From: an uncultured Paraburkholderia sp.
GTDB lineage: Bacteria; Pseudomonadota; Gammaproteobacteria; Burkholderiales; Burkholderiaceae
Assembly (NCBI GenBank): GCA_940746715.1
Contig: CALNWN010000001.1
Location: forward strand, 310,001 to 374,000
Length of the DNA stretch: 64,000 nt
Reading direction: 5' to 3'
The translations under genes were made by a program, and so were the position numbers. Shown here one piece after another: positions 19,538 through 28,710 of the stretch. The notes below the pieces were generated by a model. The model searched no databases, was not told the origin of the DNA, and saw only the letters and a program-made list of their open reading frames with translations. Position 1 is the stretch's first letter; each line of letters begins with the position of its first letter.

Positions 19538-19857
19538 CTTCGTCTCCTGCTTGAGTATCTTTCGCCCAATCAATGCGCTCGCGCATGCAATGTGTTTTCG
19601 TTGTTTCGATGCGCTCGACCATACGTTAAGAGCCTCCCCTTACCCGGTTCTTACGGCGGGGCTTTTCTGGTGGCGGGGTTTACGCGAAGAGGAGACCGGA
19701 GTGCGCGGTGCGTGCTGCAAAGTGCCGCGGAGTGCGGCCGATTGGCGGAGCACGAACGCCGCACTCATCACGCGAGTTCCGGCAGCGCGAACCCGGAGCG
19801 CTGGGGCGGAACCCACTTTCAATGCATTAATTACTGGCTATGCGCGGATGCGAGCCG
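19538..19857. other. Intergenic region between ohr and yjcH-actP
   Basis: These 320 bases contain no supported gene, and I see no clear promoter or terminator. Both flanking genes read leftward, so the region should hold the yjcH-actP promoter. Confidence 0.5.
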
Positions 19858-20283
19858 TTAAACGATGGTCAGCGTCACGTCGATATTGCCGCGCGTTGCA
19901 TTCGGGTACGGGCAGACAATATGCGCTTTATCGACGAGCGCCTGTGCGGCGTCGCGCGCCATGCCCGGCAGCGAGATCTTCAATTCGACTTCGATGCCGA
20001 AACCGTTGGGAATCGCCCCGATACCGACGCTGCCGTCAATCGACACATCCGCGGGAATGGCAATCTTGTCGCGAGCAGCGACGAACTTCATCGCGCCGAG
20101 GAAGCACGCGCTGTAACCGGCCGCGAACAGTTGCTCGGGATTCGCACCCTCGCCGCCTGCCACGCCGAGCTCGCGCGGCGTGGTCAGCTTGAAGTCGAGC
20201 TTGCCTTCCGGCACGACGGCGCGGCCGTCGCGGCCGCCGGTAGCGTGAGCATGAGCGCGATACAGGACTTTTTCGATCGACGT
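19858..20283 (-). CDS. ohr: Ohr/OsmC-family peroxiredoxin, start codon apparently ACG
   Basis: Ohr enzymes reduce organic hydroperoxides using two cysteines; both are present ([11 protein letters not shown] and the family signature [14 protein letters not shown]). The family N-terminus [19 protein letters not shown] is in frame, but the codon where ATG is expected reads ACG at 20281-20283, 7 nt after a strong ribosome binding site (AAAGGAG). From there the length is 141 residues, exactly normal. Either the start was mutated from ATG, leaving only weak initiation from ACG or an internal GTG at 20214, or ACG is used. A TetR gene and its probable operators are directly upstream, suggesting repression by that protein. 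Confidence 0.75.
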   Translation of the reverse strand, partial: TSIEKVLYRAHAHATGGRDGRAVVPEGKLDFKLTTPRELGVAGGEGANPEQLFAAGYSACFLGAMKFVAARDKIAIPADVSIDGSVGIGAIPNGFGIEVELKISLPGMARDAAQALVDKAHIVCPYPNATRGNIDVTLTIV

Positions 20284-20317
20284 GGTGAAGCTCCTTTATG
20301 AACAGGTTTAAAAGTTA

Positions 20318-20337
20318 TCTATCTATCGAAAGATAGA
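20318..20337. promoter_or_regulatory. Probable TetR operator 1, upstream of ohr
   Basis: TCTATCT-ATCGAA-AGATAGA is a perfect 20-bp palindrome, 35 nt upstream of the ohr start. The same architecture recurs twice more around tetR. Confidence 0.75.
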
Positions 20338-20397
20338 TGACAAGAGAGGACTCGACATGTGAAACGTACAGCTTTTTCAGACTACCACTTACTCAAG

Positions 20398-20417
20398 TCT
20401 ATCTACTACAAGGTAGA
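20398..20417. promoter_or_regulatory. Probable TetR operator 2, between tetR and ohr
   Basis: TCTATCT-ACTACA-AGGTAGA matches the operator consensus with one mismatch in the right arm. It is about 115 nt upstream of the ohr start and just past the end of tetR. Confidence 0.65.
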
Positions 20418-20466
20418 CAATATAAAAACAGAAAGACAACCCTCCCGCTTTGCTTGCCAGCTCCCG

Positions 20467-21033
20467 CTACCGCACAATCCTGACCGACGCCTCGACATCT
20501 TCAAGCCGCGCCTTCGTATTGAACAACCGGCTCGCCAGCACGCTGCCCTGGAAGGCTGCGAAGAGCGCCCGCGCCGCATTCTCCGGCTTGCCGTTGACTG
20601 CCAGCGTACCGGCTTGCGCACCTTCCGCCAGCACCTTGGCGAGCCACTTCTCGTTCGCCTTGAAGAACGCCTGCACCGCCTGGCGGATGTTGTCCGGCAA
20701 GGTTTCGATGTCGGCCGCCAGCATGCCGCACAGGCAAATCTGGTGTCCGTCGCCGAGCGTGCGTCCGAACAGCTTCGTATACTTGCCGAGCCGCACCTCC
20801 GCCGGCAACGATTCGTCGATCCCCTTTAGAGTACTCAGCACCTCGCTGCTATAGGTGCTCACTGCCTCGAGGACGAGGTCGTCTTTTGACGGAAAGTAAT
20901 AGTGAATGCTCGACGTCTTCACTCCAACAAGGCTCGACAGATCCCGATAGCTGAAACCGTTATAGCCGCGCATCATGATCAACGTGATGGCGTGGTCGAG
21001 AATCTGTTCGCGCACTGAAGTTGTCGTGTCCAT
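20467..21033 (-). CDS. TetR-family transcriptional repressor
   Basis: An intact 188-residue protein. Residues 6-52 form the TetR helix-turn-helix (ILDHAITLIMMRGYNGFSYR, VGVKTSSIHYYFPSKDDLV). The C-terminal ligand domain has a Cys-containing segment (HQICLCGMLAADIE) typical of the AcrR/YxaF-like group that senses small organic molecules or electrophiles; whether the cysteines sense anything is unknown. Three palindromes of one type lie at its own promoter and before the downstream ohr gene, implying autorepression and ohr control. In many bacteria ohr is instead controlled by MarR-type OhrR, so TetR control is a less usual pairing. Confidence 0.88.
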   Translation of the reverse strand: MDTTTSVREQILDHAITLIMMRGYNGFSYRDLSSLVGVKTSSIHYYFPSKDDLVLEAVSTYSSEVLSTLKGIDESLPAEVRLGKYTKLFGRTLGDGHQICLCGMLAADIETLPDNIRQAVQAFFKANEKWLAKVLAEGAQAGTLAVNGKPENAARALFAAFQGSVLASRLFNTKARLEDVEASVRIVR

Positions 21034-21042
21034 GGGCTACAC

Positions 21043-21062
21043 TCTATCTACTTGAAGATAGA
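21043..21062. promoter_or_regulatory. Probable TetR operator 3, upstream of tetR
   Basis: TCTATCT-ACTTGA-AGATAGA is a perfect palindrome with the same 7-6-7 layout as operator 1, starting 10 nt upstream of the tetR start codon, so bound repressor would block tetR expression. Confidence 0.75.
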
Positions 21063-21236
21063 CTGTCAAGCACGATTGTTTCTATGAAATGCAACATACT
21101 GTTCGCGATAGCGAATGGCGCTCGATCTTTGTGTGCGAGGCGACGCGATCGCCCCGCCCCGCCCGGCCGCGCAGCGTGTCGCGAGCCGGAATTGCGGCTA
21201 CAGCACCATCTGGACGCAACGCGGAAGCCCGCGCCC

Positions 21237-22043
21237 TTATTCGATGCGCCGGCGGGTGGAAATAGCAGAGGCGGTGGAAATGACGAGATCGGCGAAACGC
21301 TTTTCGTCGCGGTCAGCCTGCCAGCGCGAGCGCGCCACCGCGATATTCACCGCGCCGATGCCGCGCCCGTGCGCGTTCGTGATAGCCGCCGTCGAAATAT
21401 CGCTGACAAAGTACTCGTCTTCCGTATGCGCGTAGCCCTGCTTGCGGATTTGCACGATCCGTTCCTTGATCTTGCGCGGTTGGTACACGGTCGAGGCCGT
21501 ATAAGGCACGAGGTTCGTGCGCGAGAGAATGTCGTCGATCTCACCATCGGGCAGGGTCGCCAGAATCGCGAGGCCCGGCGCCGTGCAATACGCGGGCAGA
21601 CGCGAGCCCGTAATGACGTGCGCGAACACGTTGCGGCTGACGATACGCAGTACGAACACGATGTCGGTGTCGTCAAGCACCGTGAGGTTAGTCGCCTCTT
21701 CTGTCTCCGAGCCGAGCTGCTGCAGATAAGGTGTCGCGCGGCTCACCAGATCGTTCGACGTCAGATAATGGTAAGTGAAGTCGAGCAGCCGCGGCGACAG
21801 TTCATACTTGCGGCTGTCCGGGTCTTTGAAAAGATAGCCGAGCGCGGCGAGCGTATAGGTAAAACGCTGCGTTGCGCTCATGTCGAAGCCCGTGGACGCC
21901 GCGATCTCCGAGAGCGACAGCTGACGCTTGCTGCCGTCGAACGCGGTGAGCACCTTCATGGCCTTCTCCACCAACTGCACGTAGAGCGAAGACGCGGTCG
22001 GGTCGGCCACCTCCGCGGGCAGCCTTGCCGCCGAAGTGTTGCG
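21237..22043 (-). pseudogene. IclR-family regulator lacking its own start, fused in frame to permease genes
   Basis: Residues after the junction carry a complete IclR protein: helix-turn-helix (QLSLSEIAASTGFDMSATQR, FTYTLAALGYLFKD) and effector domain (RIVSRNVFAHVITGSRLPAYCTAPG, GAVNIAVARSRW). No initiation codon or ribosome binding site separates it from the upstream permease coding sequence; the frame runs through STLPKRNTSAARLPAEV. A deletion of the end of the permease and the start of iclR would create this. Translation would require the transporter frame, which is itself frameshifted upstream. Confidence 0.75.
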
Positions 22044-23689
22044 CTTGGGCAGCGTCGAGTTGATGCCGCCGGAAACGAAGATCGCGATAGTCAGGTCATC
22101 GAACGAAACGAGGAAGGCGAACAGGAACGCAGCGGTCACGCTCGCCATCAGCAGCGGCAACACGATCGACGTGATGCGCCGCAACGGCGACGCGCCCATC
22201 ACGCGCGCCGCGTCGTCGAGGCGCCAGTCGAAGCGCTGAAAACCTGCCGCGAGCGTGACGACGACATAGGGAATGGCGAGCACCGTGTGGCCGATCACGA
22301 GGCCGAGGTTGGTGCCCGTCAGCCCGAAACGCCCGAACAGATAGAGCAAACCGACGGCCACTACGATACGCGGCACGATGAGCGGTGCGACCAGCAGCGC
22401 GAACACGGGCTTGCTCGCGCGGCGCGGCATGCGCGTCATGGCGAGCGTCGCGCCGAGGCCGAGCAGCAGCGACAGCAACGCCGTGCCGAGGCCGACTTCG
22501 AATGAGCGGATCACCGCGCTTTGCCACACGGGCGAATCCATGAATGTGCCGAACCAGCGGACGCTGAAGAGTTTCGGCGGAAACGCGATGTAGTCGCTCT
22601 TCGTGAACGCGTAAGGAATTACCGAGAGCACCGGCACGACGAGCAACAGCATCACGACGCACGTATAGAGACCCAGCGGGCTCGCCGCACGCGCGCCTTC
22701 TTCGCCGTGAACCTTGCGGCGCATCACTAAAGGCGCGAAGACGCGCCCCGCCGTCATCAGAAGCGCGAGCTTGAGTCCTTGCGCACGCGAGCCGCGCTGA
22801 CGCTCCGCCACTTCGCCGGTGAGCGAGGTGAGACCCACCATGCGGTCGTAGATGAAGAAGATCACGATCGAGCAGATGAGCAGCACGGTCGAAAGCGCGC
22901 CGGCAAAGCGCATGTCGAAGAGCTCCAGCACCGACGAGATGACCAGTTGCGCGATCATCGTTTCTTTGGGCGAGCCGAGAAGTGCGGGGACAATGAAGAA
23001 GCCGAGGCTCGAAATGAAAACGAGCAGACCGGCCGCCGCCACGCCCGGCGACGACAGCGGCAGAAATACCGTGAAGAAGCTCGTGCTGCGCTCAGCGCCA
23101 AGCGTTTCGGCGGCTTGCGTCAGGCGGTCGTCGATGCCGCGCATGACGGGCAGCATCGTCATGACGGCGAGCGGCAGCATGGAATGCACCATGCCGATCA
23201 GGACGCCCGTCAGCGAAGGAATGGTGCCGCTCGTCTCATGCACGAGGCCAAGCGCGAGCGCGATTGTCGACAGCACGCCGGTCTTCGAGAGCAGCAGCAT
23301 CCACGCATAGGTCTTGACGAGATAGCTCGTCCAGAACGGCAGCATGATCCACAGCAGCCAGCGTTCGCGTGCGCGCTCGGACAGGCGGCGACCGGGTAGC
23401 CGAGCAGAATGGAAAGCGCCGCCGTCATGAACGAGATCGCGAAGGTGATCCACAGCACCTTTGCATAGACAGGCGTGCGCGCGATGCGCTCGAACTGCGC
23501 AAGGCCCACCTGCCCGTTCGCGTCGACCAGTCCGCCTTGCAGAATCTCGCCAACCGGCATGATAAAGAACACCAGCAGAAACAGAAGCGTCGGCACGATC
23601 GGCAAAAAGCGCACGCAGCGCGCGAGCCACACCGACCGGCCACGCCGCGAGGCTTCGCTTTCGCGCTGCGCATGAAGAGCGATGGTCAT
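22044..23689 (-). pseudogene. Polyamine/putrescine-type ABC transporter permeases (PotB- and PotC-like, fused), frameshifted and C-terminally truncated
   Basis: The start MTIALHAQRESEASRRG at 23689 opens a permease whose first helix is FLPIVPTLLFLLVFFIMPVG. A frameshift near 23395 after LLGYPVA separates it from MLPFWTSYLVKTYAWMLLLS. The EAA-like loop AAETLGAERSTSFFTVFLPL follows. A second permease domain in the same frame has its own loop, DAARVMGASPLRRITSIVLPL. Two permeases in one chain may be ancestral or a deletion product. The last helix is missing, replaced by IclR sequence at about 22043. Together with the ATPase and binding protein this formed an importer of the spermidine/putrescine class. 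Confidence 0.75.
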
Positions 23690-23700
23690 TCTGATCCCTT

Positions 23701-24805
23701 TCAGCTTTGCAACAGCGTCGTGCGATACGGGTCCCACACGAGGCCCACCTTGTCGCCGACGCGCGGCGACAGACTGCGCTCGCAGCGCACGGTGAGTTCG
23801 CTGCCGTCGTTCATCGCGAGTTGCACGCGCGTGTCGCTGCCGAAGAACACCACGTCCGCAATCGTGCCGTCCACAAAACCGCTCGCCGGTTCGACAAGGC
23901 GCGGCGCTTCAGGCCTCACGAGCAGCGTGTGACGGGCAGCGAAAGCCGCAGATGCGCCTTTCCCGTTCGGCGCCTTGATGGCGTTCATCGCGTTCATCGC
24001 GTTCATCGGCAGAGGAATGCGGCCGCCTGCCGAGAGCAGGATGGGTTCGCCGCTCGGGCCGCGGGAATCGTCGAGTGCACCTTCGAGCAGATTCGAATGG
24101 CCGATGAAGCCGGCCGCGAAGCGCGTCGCCGGACGGTCGTACAGATCGGCGGGCGTGCCCACCTGCTCGATGCGTGCCTGATTCATGAGGCAGATGCGGT
24201 CAGAGAACGTGAGCGCTTCATCCTGATCGTGCGTCACGTACACGAAGGTTGCGCCGAGCTCCTTGCAAGCGGCGAATTTCGGACTGCATGTGCTCGCACA
24301 ATTTTTTGTCGAGCGCGCCGAGCGGCTCGTCGAGCAGAATCACCGAAGGCCGGTACGCGAAGCAGCGCGCGAGCGCGATGCGCTGCTGCTGCCCGCCGGA
24401 CAGCTCCTTCGGGAAGCGCTTTGCGTACTCGCTCATGCGCACCATGGCGAGCGCGCCGTCCACTGCCGCGCGCACTTCGTCGCGCGACTTGCGGCGCATG
24501 CGCAAACCGTATGCGACGTTGTCCCACACGCTCATGTGCGGAAAGAGCGCATAGCTCTGGAACACCATGCCGATGCCGCGTTTGCCCGGCTCAATATGCG
24601 TGACGTCGCGCCCGTCAATCTCGATGCGCCTCGCGCTCGGCGCGACGAGACCCGAGATCATTGGCAGGAGCGTCGTCTTGCCCGAACCCGAGGGACCGAG
24701 CAGAGTCAGGAATTCGCCCGCCTGCACGGCGAGGTCCGTCGCCTCCAACGCCACCGCATCGCCGTAGCGCTTTGCAATGCCTATCGCCTAGAGTTTCGAA
24801 CTCAT
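23701..24805 (-). pseudogene. ABC transporter ATP-binding protein (PotA-like), amber codon at position 6 and frameshift
   Basis: The start ATG at 24805 gives MSSKL, then TAG at 24788-24790, then AIGIAKRYGDAVALEA. Walker A GPSGSGKTT, Q-loop FQSYALFPH, signature LSGGQQQR, Walker B ILLDEP are all visible. A frameshift near 24240 after EHMQSEIR precedes the H-loop YVTHDQDEALTFSDR, which lies in the next frame with the TOBE domain to 23701. A 9-bp unit repeated three times near 23981 encodes NAMNAMNAI in the TOBE domain. With two lesions the gene is dead, while the binding protein just upstream remains intact. Confidence 0.85.
23981..24007. repeat. 9-bp tandem repeat, three copies, within potA-like pseudogene
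   Basis: GCGTTCATC occurs three times without interruption. It encodes Met-Asn-Ala repeats on the minus strand and could have expanded by slippage. Confidence 0.8.
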
Positions 24806-24815
24806 CGTGCAGTCC

Positions 24816-25877
24816 TTATGAAATGATCCATGAATTGAACCGTTCGGTGACTTTCTGACGGTTCTCCTCCCACCATTGCGGACTCGGCAGCCGCATGTCG
24901 CGGATGTTGTCAGGCGCCGTGGGGAGCAGCGTCGCGCGATCTTTCGAAATCGCCTCAAACGCTTTCCGGTTGGTCGGACCATAAGCGAGCGTGCGCGTGA
25001 GCAGCGCCTGGCGCTTCGCGTCCGCGCAAAAACGGACGAATTGCTTCGCCGCGTCCGCGCGCGGCGTGCCCTTCGGAATGCCCCAGCCCTCGATCGAATA
25101 CAGTCCCTCATTCCAGACGATCGTGACCGGCGCGCCCGCGTCTTTCGCGGCTTGCGCACGGCCGTTCCACGTCGAGATCATGTCGACGTCGCCGCTCTGG
25201 ATGGCCTGCATGGCTTGTGCGCCGGAGGTCCACCAGATGTTGACGTGCGGCTTGATCCTGTCGAGGCTTTTGAACGCGCGGTCGACGTCGAGCGGATAAA
25301 GCTTGTCGAGCGGCACGCCGTCGGCAAGCAGCGCCTGTTCGAGCGTGTCGAGCGGACTGCGCCGCAGCGAGCGGCGACCCGGGAATTTCTTCACGTCCCA
25401 GAAGTCCGCCCACGACTTCGGCCCGTTGCCTTTGAACCTGTCGGCGCGATACGCGAGCACGGTGGAATACACATCCACGCCCAGCCAGTTCGGCGCGATG
25501 GCCTCGGGCATGACGTCCGGATAGTCGCTTGCCTTCAGGCCGATCAGCTCCAGCAGCCCCTTCGCTTCGAGATACGGAATATCGGCCGAAAGCGTCAGCG
25601 TGGTGACGTCCCACACATAGTTCTTCGTCTGCACCATCGCCGCGAATTGCGCGACGGGCTGCGATTCGCGCGCGACGCTCACGACCTTGATGCCGGTCGC
25701 TTTCTCGAAAGGGTCGTAGAACGCCTCGCGATAAGCCGTCGTGTAAGGACCGCCCGGGTCCGACACCACGATCTGCTTTGCCTGTGCACGGGCGGCGAGC
25801 GGCAGCGCGCTCGCCACGGCAAGCGCGCCCGCGCCGTGAAGAATACGGTGGCGCGCCGGATTGAAGTCTTGCGTCAT
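24816..25877 (-). CDS. ABC transporter periplasmic substrate-binding protein (PotD/spermidine-putrescine class)
   Basis: An intact 353-residue protein. The N-terminus has RHRILHGAGALAVASALPLAARAQA, a plausible export signal. The mature part (IVVSDPGGPYTTAYREAFYDPFEKATGIKVV) and the hinge segment DMISTWNGRAQAAKDAGAPVTIVWNEG are typical of family 1 binding proteins for polyamines and related small cations. It is the first gene of the cluster binding protein-ATPase-permeases, all on the minus strand; the other three components are broken. The exact ligand cannot be told from sequence. The short gap of 10 nt to the ATPase indicates one transcript. Confidence 0.82.
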   Translation of the reverse strand: MTQDFNPARHRILHGAGALAVASALPLAARAQAKQIVVSDPGGPYTTAYREAFYDPFEKATGIKVVSVARESQPVAQFAAMVQTKNYVWDVTTLTLSADIPYLEAKGLLELIGLKASDYPDVMPEAIAPNWLGVDVYSTVLAYRADRFKGNGPKSWADFWDVKKFPGRRSLRRSPLDTLEQALLADGVPLDKLYPLDVDRAFKSLDRIKPHVNIWWTSGAQAMQAIQSGDVDMISTWNGRAQAAKDAGAPVTIVWNEGLYSIEGWGIPKGTPRADAAKQFVRFCADAKRQALLTRTLAYGPTNRKAFEAISKDRATLLPTAPDNIRDMRLPSPQWWEENRQKVTERFNSWIIS

Positions 25878-25935
25878 TGTTCAGGTCTCCGCACTAAAGT
25901 TGAGAGGGGAACAGCCCGACTTTGGCCTTGGCCGG

Positions 25936-26696
25936 CTACTTTGCGCGCTGACGGAAAAACTCTTCCATCATGCGTGCGGGCTCTCCGGAGTCATACGCTT
26001 CGCGCTGAATGCGCTCGCCCGCTTCGATGCAGTCGATAAAGCCGGGCTCCGTCATTTCGCGGAAACGCTGCTTGTCGAGCCGCATGGCGACGGGCGGCTT
26101 GGCCGCGAGTTCGGTGGCGATTTCCAGCGCCTTCTCGAACACCTTGCCTTCTTCCACGAGGTGATGAATGAGGCCGATGCGATGGCACTCTTCGGCGTCC
26201 ATCAAACGGCCTGTCAGCGTGAGTTCGATGGTGCGCGACATGCCGAGCATCGCGTTCATGATCCACGGTCCCGTCGTGCTGGCGATGCCCGCGTTGATCT
26301 CGGGCTGCCCCATGCGCACGCCGGGATGGCCGACCCGGATATCGCCGAGCAGCGCCACCTGAAAAGCCGAGCCCGCGGCCGTGCCGTTCAGCGCCATGAC
26401 GAGCGGCTTCGACAGGCTGCGCAGCGCCGTGTAGTAGCGCTGCCATTCCTTGACCCACGCGGCCGCGCGTTCGCCGTCGAAATCATGAGCTTCCGAGAGA
26501 TCCTGCCCCGCCGAGAACGCGCGATTGCCGGCCCCCGTCATGATGATCGCCGCCACCTCCGGATCCCGGTTGAAGCGTTCCAGCGCCTCGATAATCGTCT
26601 CGCGCATCGGCGTGGTCCACGCGTCAGGCGCTCAGGGCGGTTGAGAGTGATGACCGCGACACGGCCGTGATTCGATAACAGCACATCATTGCCCAT
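25936..26696 (-). pseudogene. Enoyl-CoA hydratase/isomerase-family protein, single-base deletion near the start
   Basis: The start at 26696 gives MGNDVLLSNHGRVAVITLNRPERL, typical of crotonases, but the frame is then lost. Inserting one A after CGCCTG restores NAWTTPMRETIIEALERFN and the rest of the protein. The oxyanion-hole segments AFSAGQDLSE and NGTAAGSAFQVAL are intact, as is the C-terminus to 25936. An internal ATG at 26607 could give a 223-residue product lacking the first beta strands, which is unlikely to fold. Some relatives carry Glu at the catalytic positions; here SAFQVALLGDIRV suggests a non-canonical family member. Confidence 0.82.
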
Positions 26697-27385
26697 GATT
26701 TATCGCATTGCAATATTTGATGGTGAATAGCAATATATGTTCACCAGAATAGCGATGCAATCGGGCTTACCAGCGAGAAAGCAAGGTGAGCGCAAGGCGA
26801 ATGAATGCCGGCGCAGGCGGCGGGCGACATCGCCGGGCGCATCCATGAGGATCGACGGGAAAGTGATTTTTCGTGAAGCTGACGCGGCGCGGCGAACTGC
26901 GCGCCTTGCAGGAAAGATGCGCCGCCGTCGTGGCGGGCCGCGGCGCCCGCACGCAGCGAGCGAACAGTTGCGCTTTTGCGTCGCTCGGCGCGCGCCCAGA
27001 AAAAGCTGCAGACAAGCTGCGGCCGAAAAACAAACACACACGCCGAACGTTTGGGAACGCTGACGCCTTACAAATCGTATCCACGTTTGCGTAGCGCGAG
27101 AATCGGGTGTTTTGTATGAAAACATGCCCGCTTCCCGGCAAAAGCCGATAATAAGCCGGAGTTCGCGTATTGAGGACTGCGACGCGTCGCAAAAAAACAA
27201 CGGCGGTCTGAGTCGGCTGGCCGAAAAATCACAGGACGTGGCAGTGATCGCCATAGACGGCCCTGCGACGATGTGGAATCATCCACCGACCGGCCCGCAC
27301 CGAAATTGTGCCGACGGCCAGCTCCTGCTAACGCGCAGTCAACCACGTGGACACAGATCCCGCGCAATGAGTCAACGCCCGCCGC
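26697..27385. other. Long gene-free region upstream of the enoyl-CoA hydratase pseudogene
   Basis: Apart from an inverted repeat near 26721 I see no credible gene in these 689 bases; the track ORFs here have no recognisable motifs and overlap each other in several frames. It may be the residue of a decayed gene. Confidence 0.5.
26721..26746. promoter_or_regulatory. Inverted repeat upstream of the enoyl-CoA hydratase gene
   Basis: TGGTGAA and TTCACCA are perfect 7-bp arms around a 12-nt AT-rich spacer, 25 nt upstream of the start codon. This is a plausible operator for a dimeric regulator, for example of the IclR or GntR type. Confidence 0.4.
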
Positions 27386-27826
27386 ATGAAGATGAGGGAC
27401 AGTTCGCCTTGTGGCGCGAGAAGCGTTCTTCCAGCGGGATCGACTCGCGCAGTGTCGTCGTGGCGCACGCGGATGTGCCGGCCGGGAGAGTCCATCGCCC
27501 TGCTGCTGAGGCTCAAGGGTTTTGTTTCTGTCGCGACATCCACCATCGAAAATCTCGAACTGATGCTCGAGCATTGGAAGCCGCGGGCGTTGCTGATCGA
27601 CACGCGGCTATGCCGGGCGGAAGGCTTCCGGTTCGTCCGCAAAGCCGCCCGCGATTCCGCGTTCAATGCAGTTCTGCTCGTCGCCATGACAAACGTGTTT
27701 CCGCCCGAGAGTCCGGGCGACATCCGCGAGGCCGGCTTTGACGGCCTGTGTCGCAGGCCGTGTCCCGTGTGGCGGCTCGCGGATATGCTCGAAAGCCATT
27801 TCCGCTCCTCGACGGATCGCGCGTAG
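27386..27826 (+). pseudogene. Receiver-domain-like protein with two compensating frameshifts
   Basis: The ORF is open for 146 residues and its second half looks like a receiver domain: ESIALLLRLKGFVSVATST, a central LLIDTRL with the likely phosphoacceptor Asp, VLLVAMTN with the conserved Thr, and a C-terminal GLCRRPCPVWRLADML. The segment VSSWRTRMCRPG, where the first strand and acidic pocket should be, makes no sense, but the overlapping frame reads VVVAHADVPAG there. Two indels at about 27450 and 27485 would explain this, cancelling each other. The Lys of the receiver site is not evident, so the ancestor may already have been degenerate. Called pseudogene with modest confidence. Confidence 0.55.
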
Positions 27827-27942
27827 CGCCAGCGCGGCCCACGCCGCGCGTGAGGAGGTCAGGCCGGAACCTTGCTACTGCACACATTGCATGGCCGGAC
27901 GGCAAAACGCGAACCGGCTGACTGACCCTTGCAGGTTCCTGT

Positions 27943-28710
27943 TTGACTCCCCTATCCGTCTACATACTCACTTATAACAGCGAGCGTCATCTCGACAAGG
28001 TTCTGACTGCCACAAGGCGCGCCGCGGACGATTTACTGATTGTGGACAGCGGCAGCCGCGACTCGACGCTCGCGATTGCCGCAAGGCACGGCGCGAGAAT
28101 CGTGCATCGCGCATTCGATAACTTTCGCGCGCAACGTCAGTTCGCCAACGACCTGTGCCTGCATGAAACCGTGATGTTTTTCGACAGCGACGAAGTAGCG
28201 AGCGATGCGCTGATCGACGAAGTCCTCGCATTGAAAAGTCGCGGTTTTGCGCACGACGCCTACGCGGTCAGGCGCGACTGGGTGGTCATGGGCAAGCTCA
28301 TCCACGCGCTGATGCCCGTGTCGTGTCCGGACTACCCGATCCGTATCTATCGACGGGACACGTTGTATTTCACCGGACACAGCGTGCATGAAACGCTGAT
28401 GGGCCATGTAAGCGGCGGACGGATCGAGGCTCCGCTCGTTCATCATACGTTCGAGAACACCGCCGAGATCAGGCAAAAGCTCGATCTGTACACAGACCTC
28501 GCCGCGCTCGACCTGCTGCACAAACACGAGCCCGCTGCCGTGCTCTGGCTCAAGGGCTTGACGAGTCCATTCGGCGCATTCACGAAGTGGTACATACGCA
28601 AGGGGAATTTCCGCGACGGCCGTGTCGGTTTGATTTTGGCGCTTTACGCTGTGGCTTATACGCGTCGCAAGTATCGCAAGGCGTTTTCGCGGCGCTGTCG
28701 CGATCGTTGA
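27943..28710 (+). CDS. Family 2 glycosyltransferase (lipopolysaccharide-core type)
   Basis: An intact 255-residue GT-A protein starting from TTG at 27943. LSVYILTYNSERHLDKVLTA is the nucleotide-binding first strand, VDSGSRDST and FFDSDEV (the metal-binding DxD-like site) follow, and GHSVHETL is an acceptor-side motif seen in WaaE/KdtX-type glucosyltransferases that extend the inner LPS core. A mild membrane-associating C-terminus with basic residues (YTRRKYRKAFSRR) follows. TTG is a weak start with a poor ribosome binding site, so an ATG to TTG change cannot be excluded. It stands alone among pseudogenes. Confidence 0.8.
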   Translation: MTPLSVYILTYNSERHLDKVLTATRRAADDLLIVDSGSRDSTLAIAARHGARIVHRAFDNFRAQRQFANDLCLHETVMFFDSDEVASDALIDEVLALKSRGFAHDAYAVRRDWVVMGKLIHALMPVSCPDYPIRIYRRDTLYFTGHSVHETLMGHVSGGRIEAPLVHHTFENTAEIRQKLDLYTDLAALDLLHKHEPAAVLWLKGLTSPFGAFTKWYIRKGNFRDGRVGLILALYAVAYTRRKYRKAFSRRCRDR

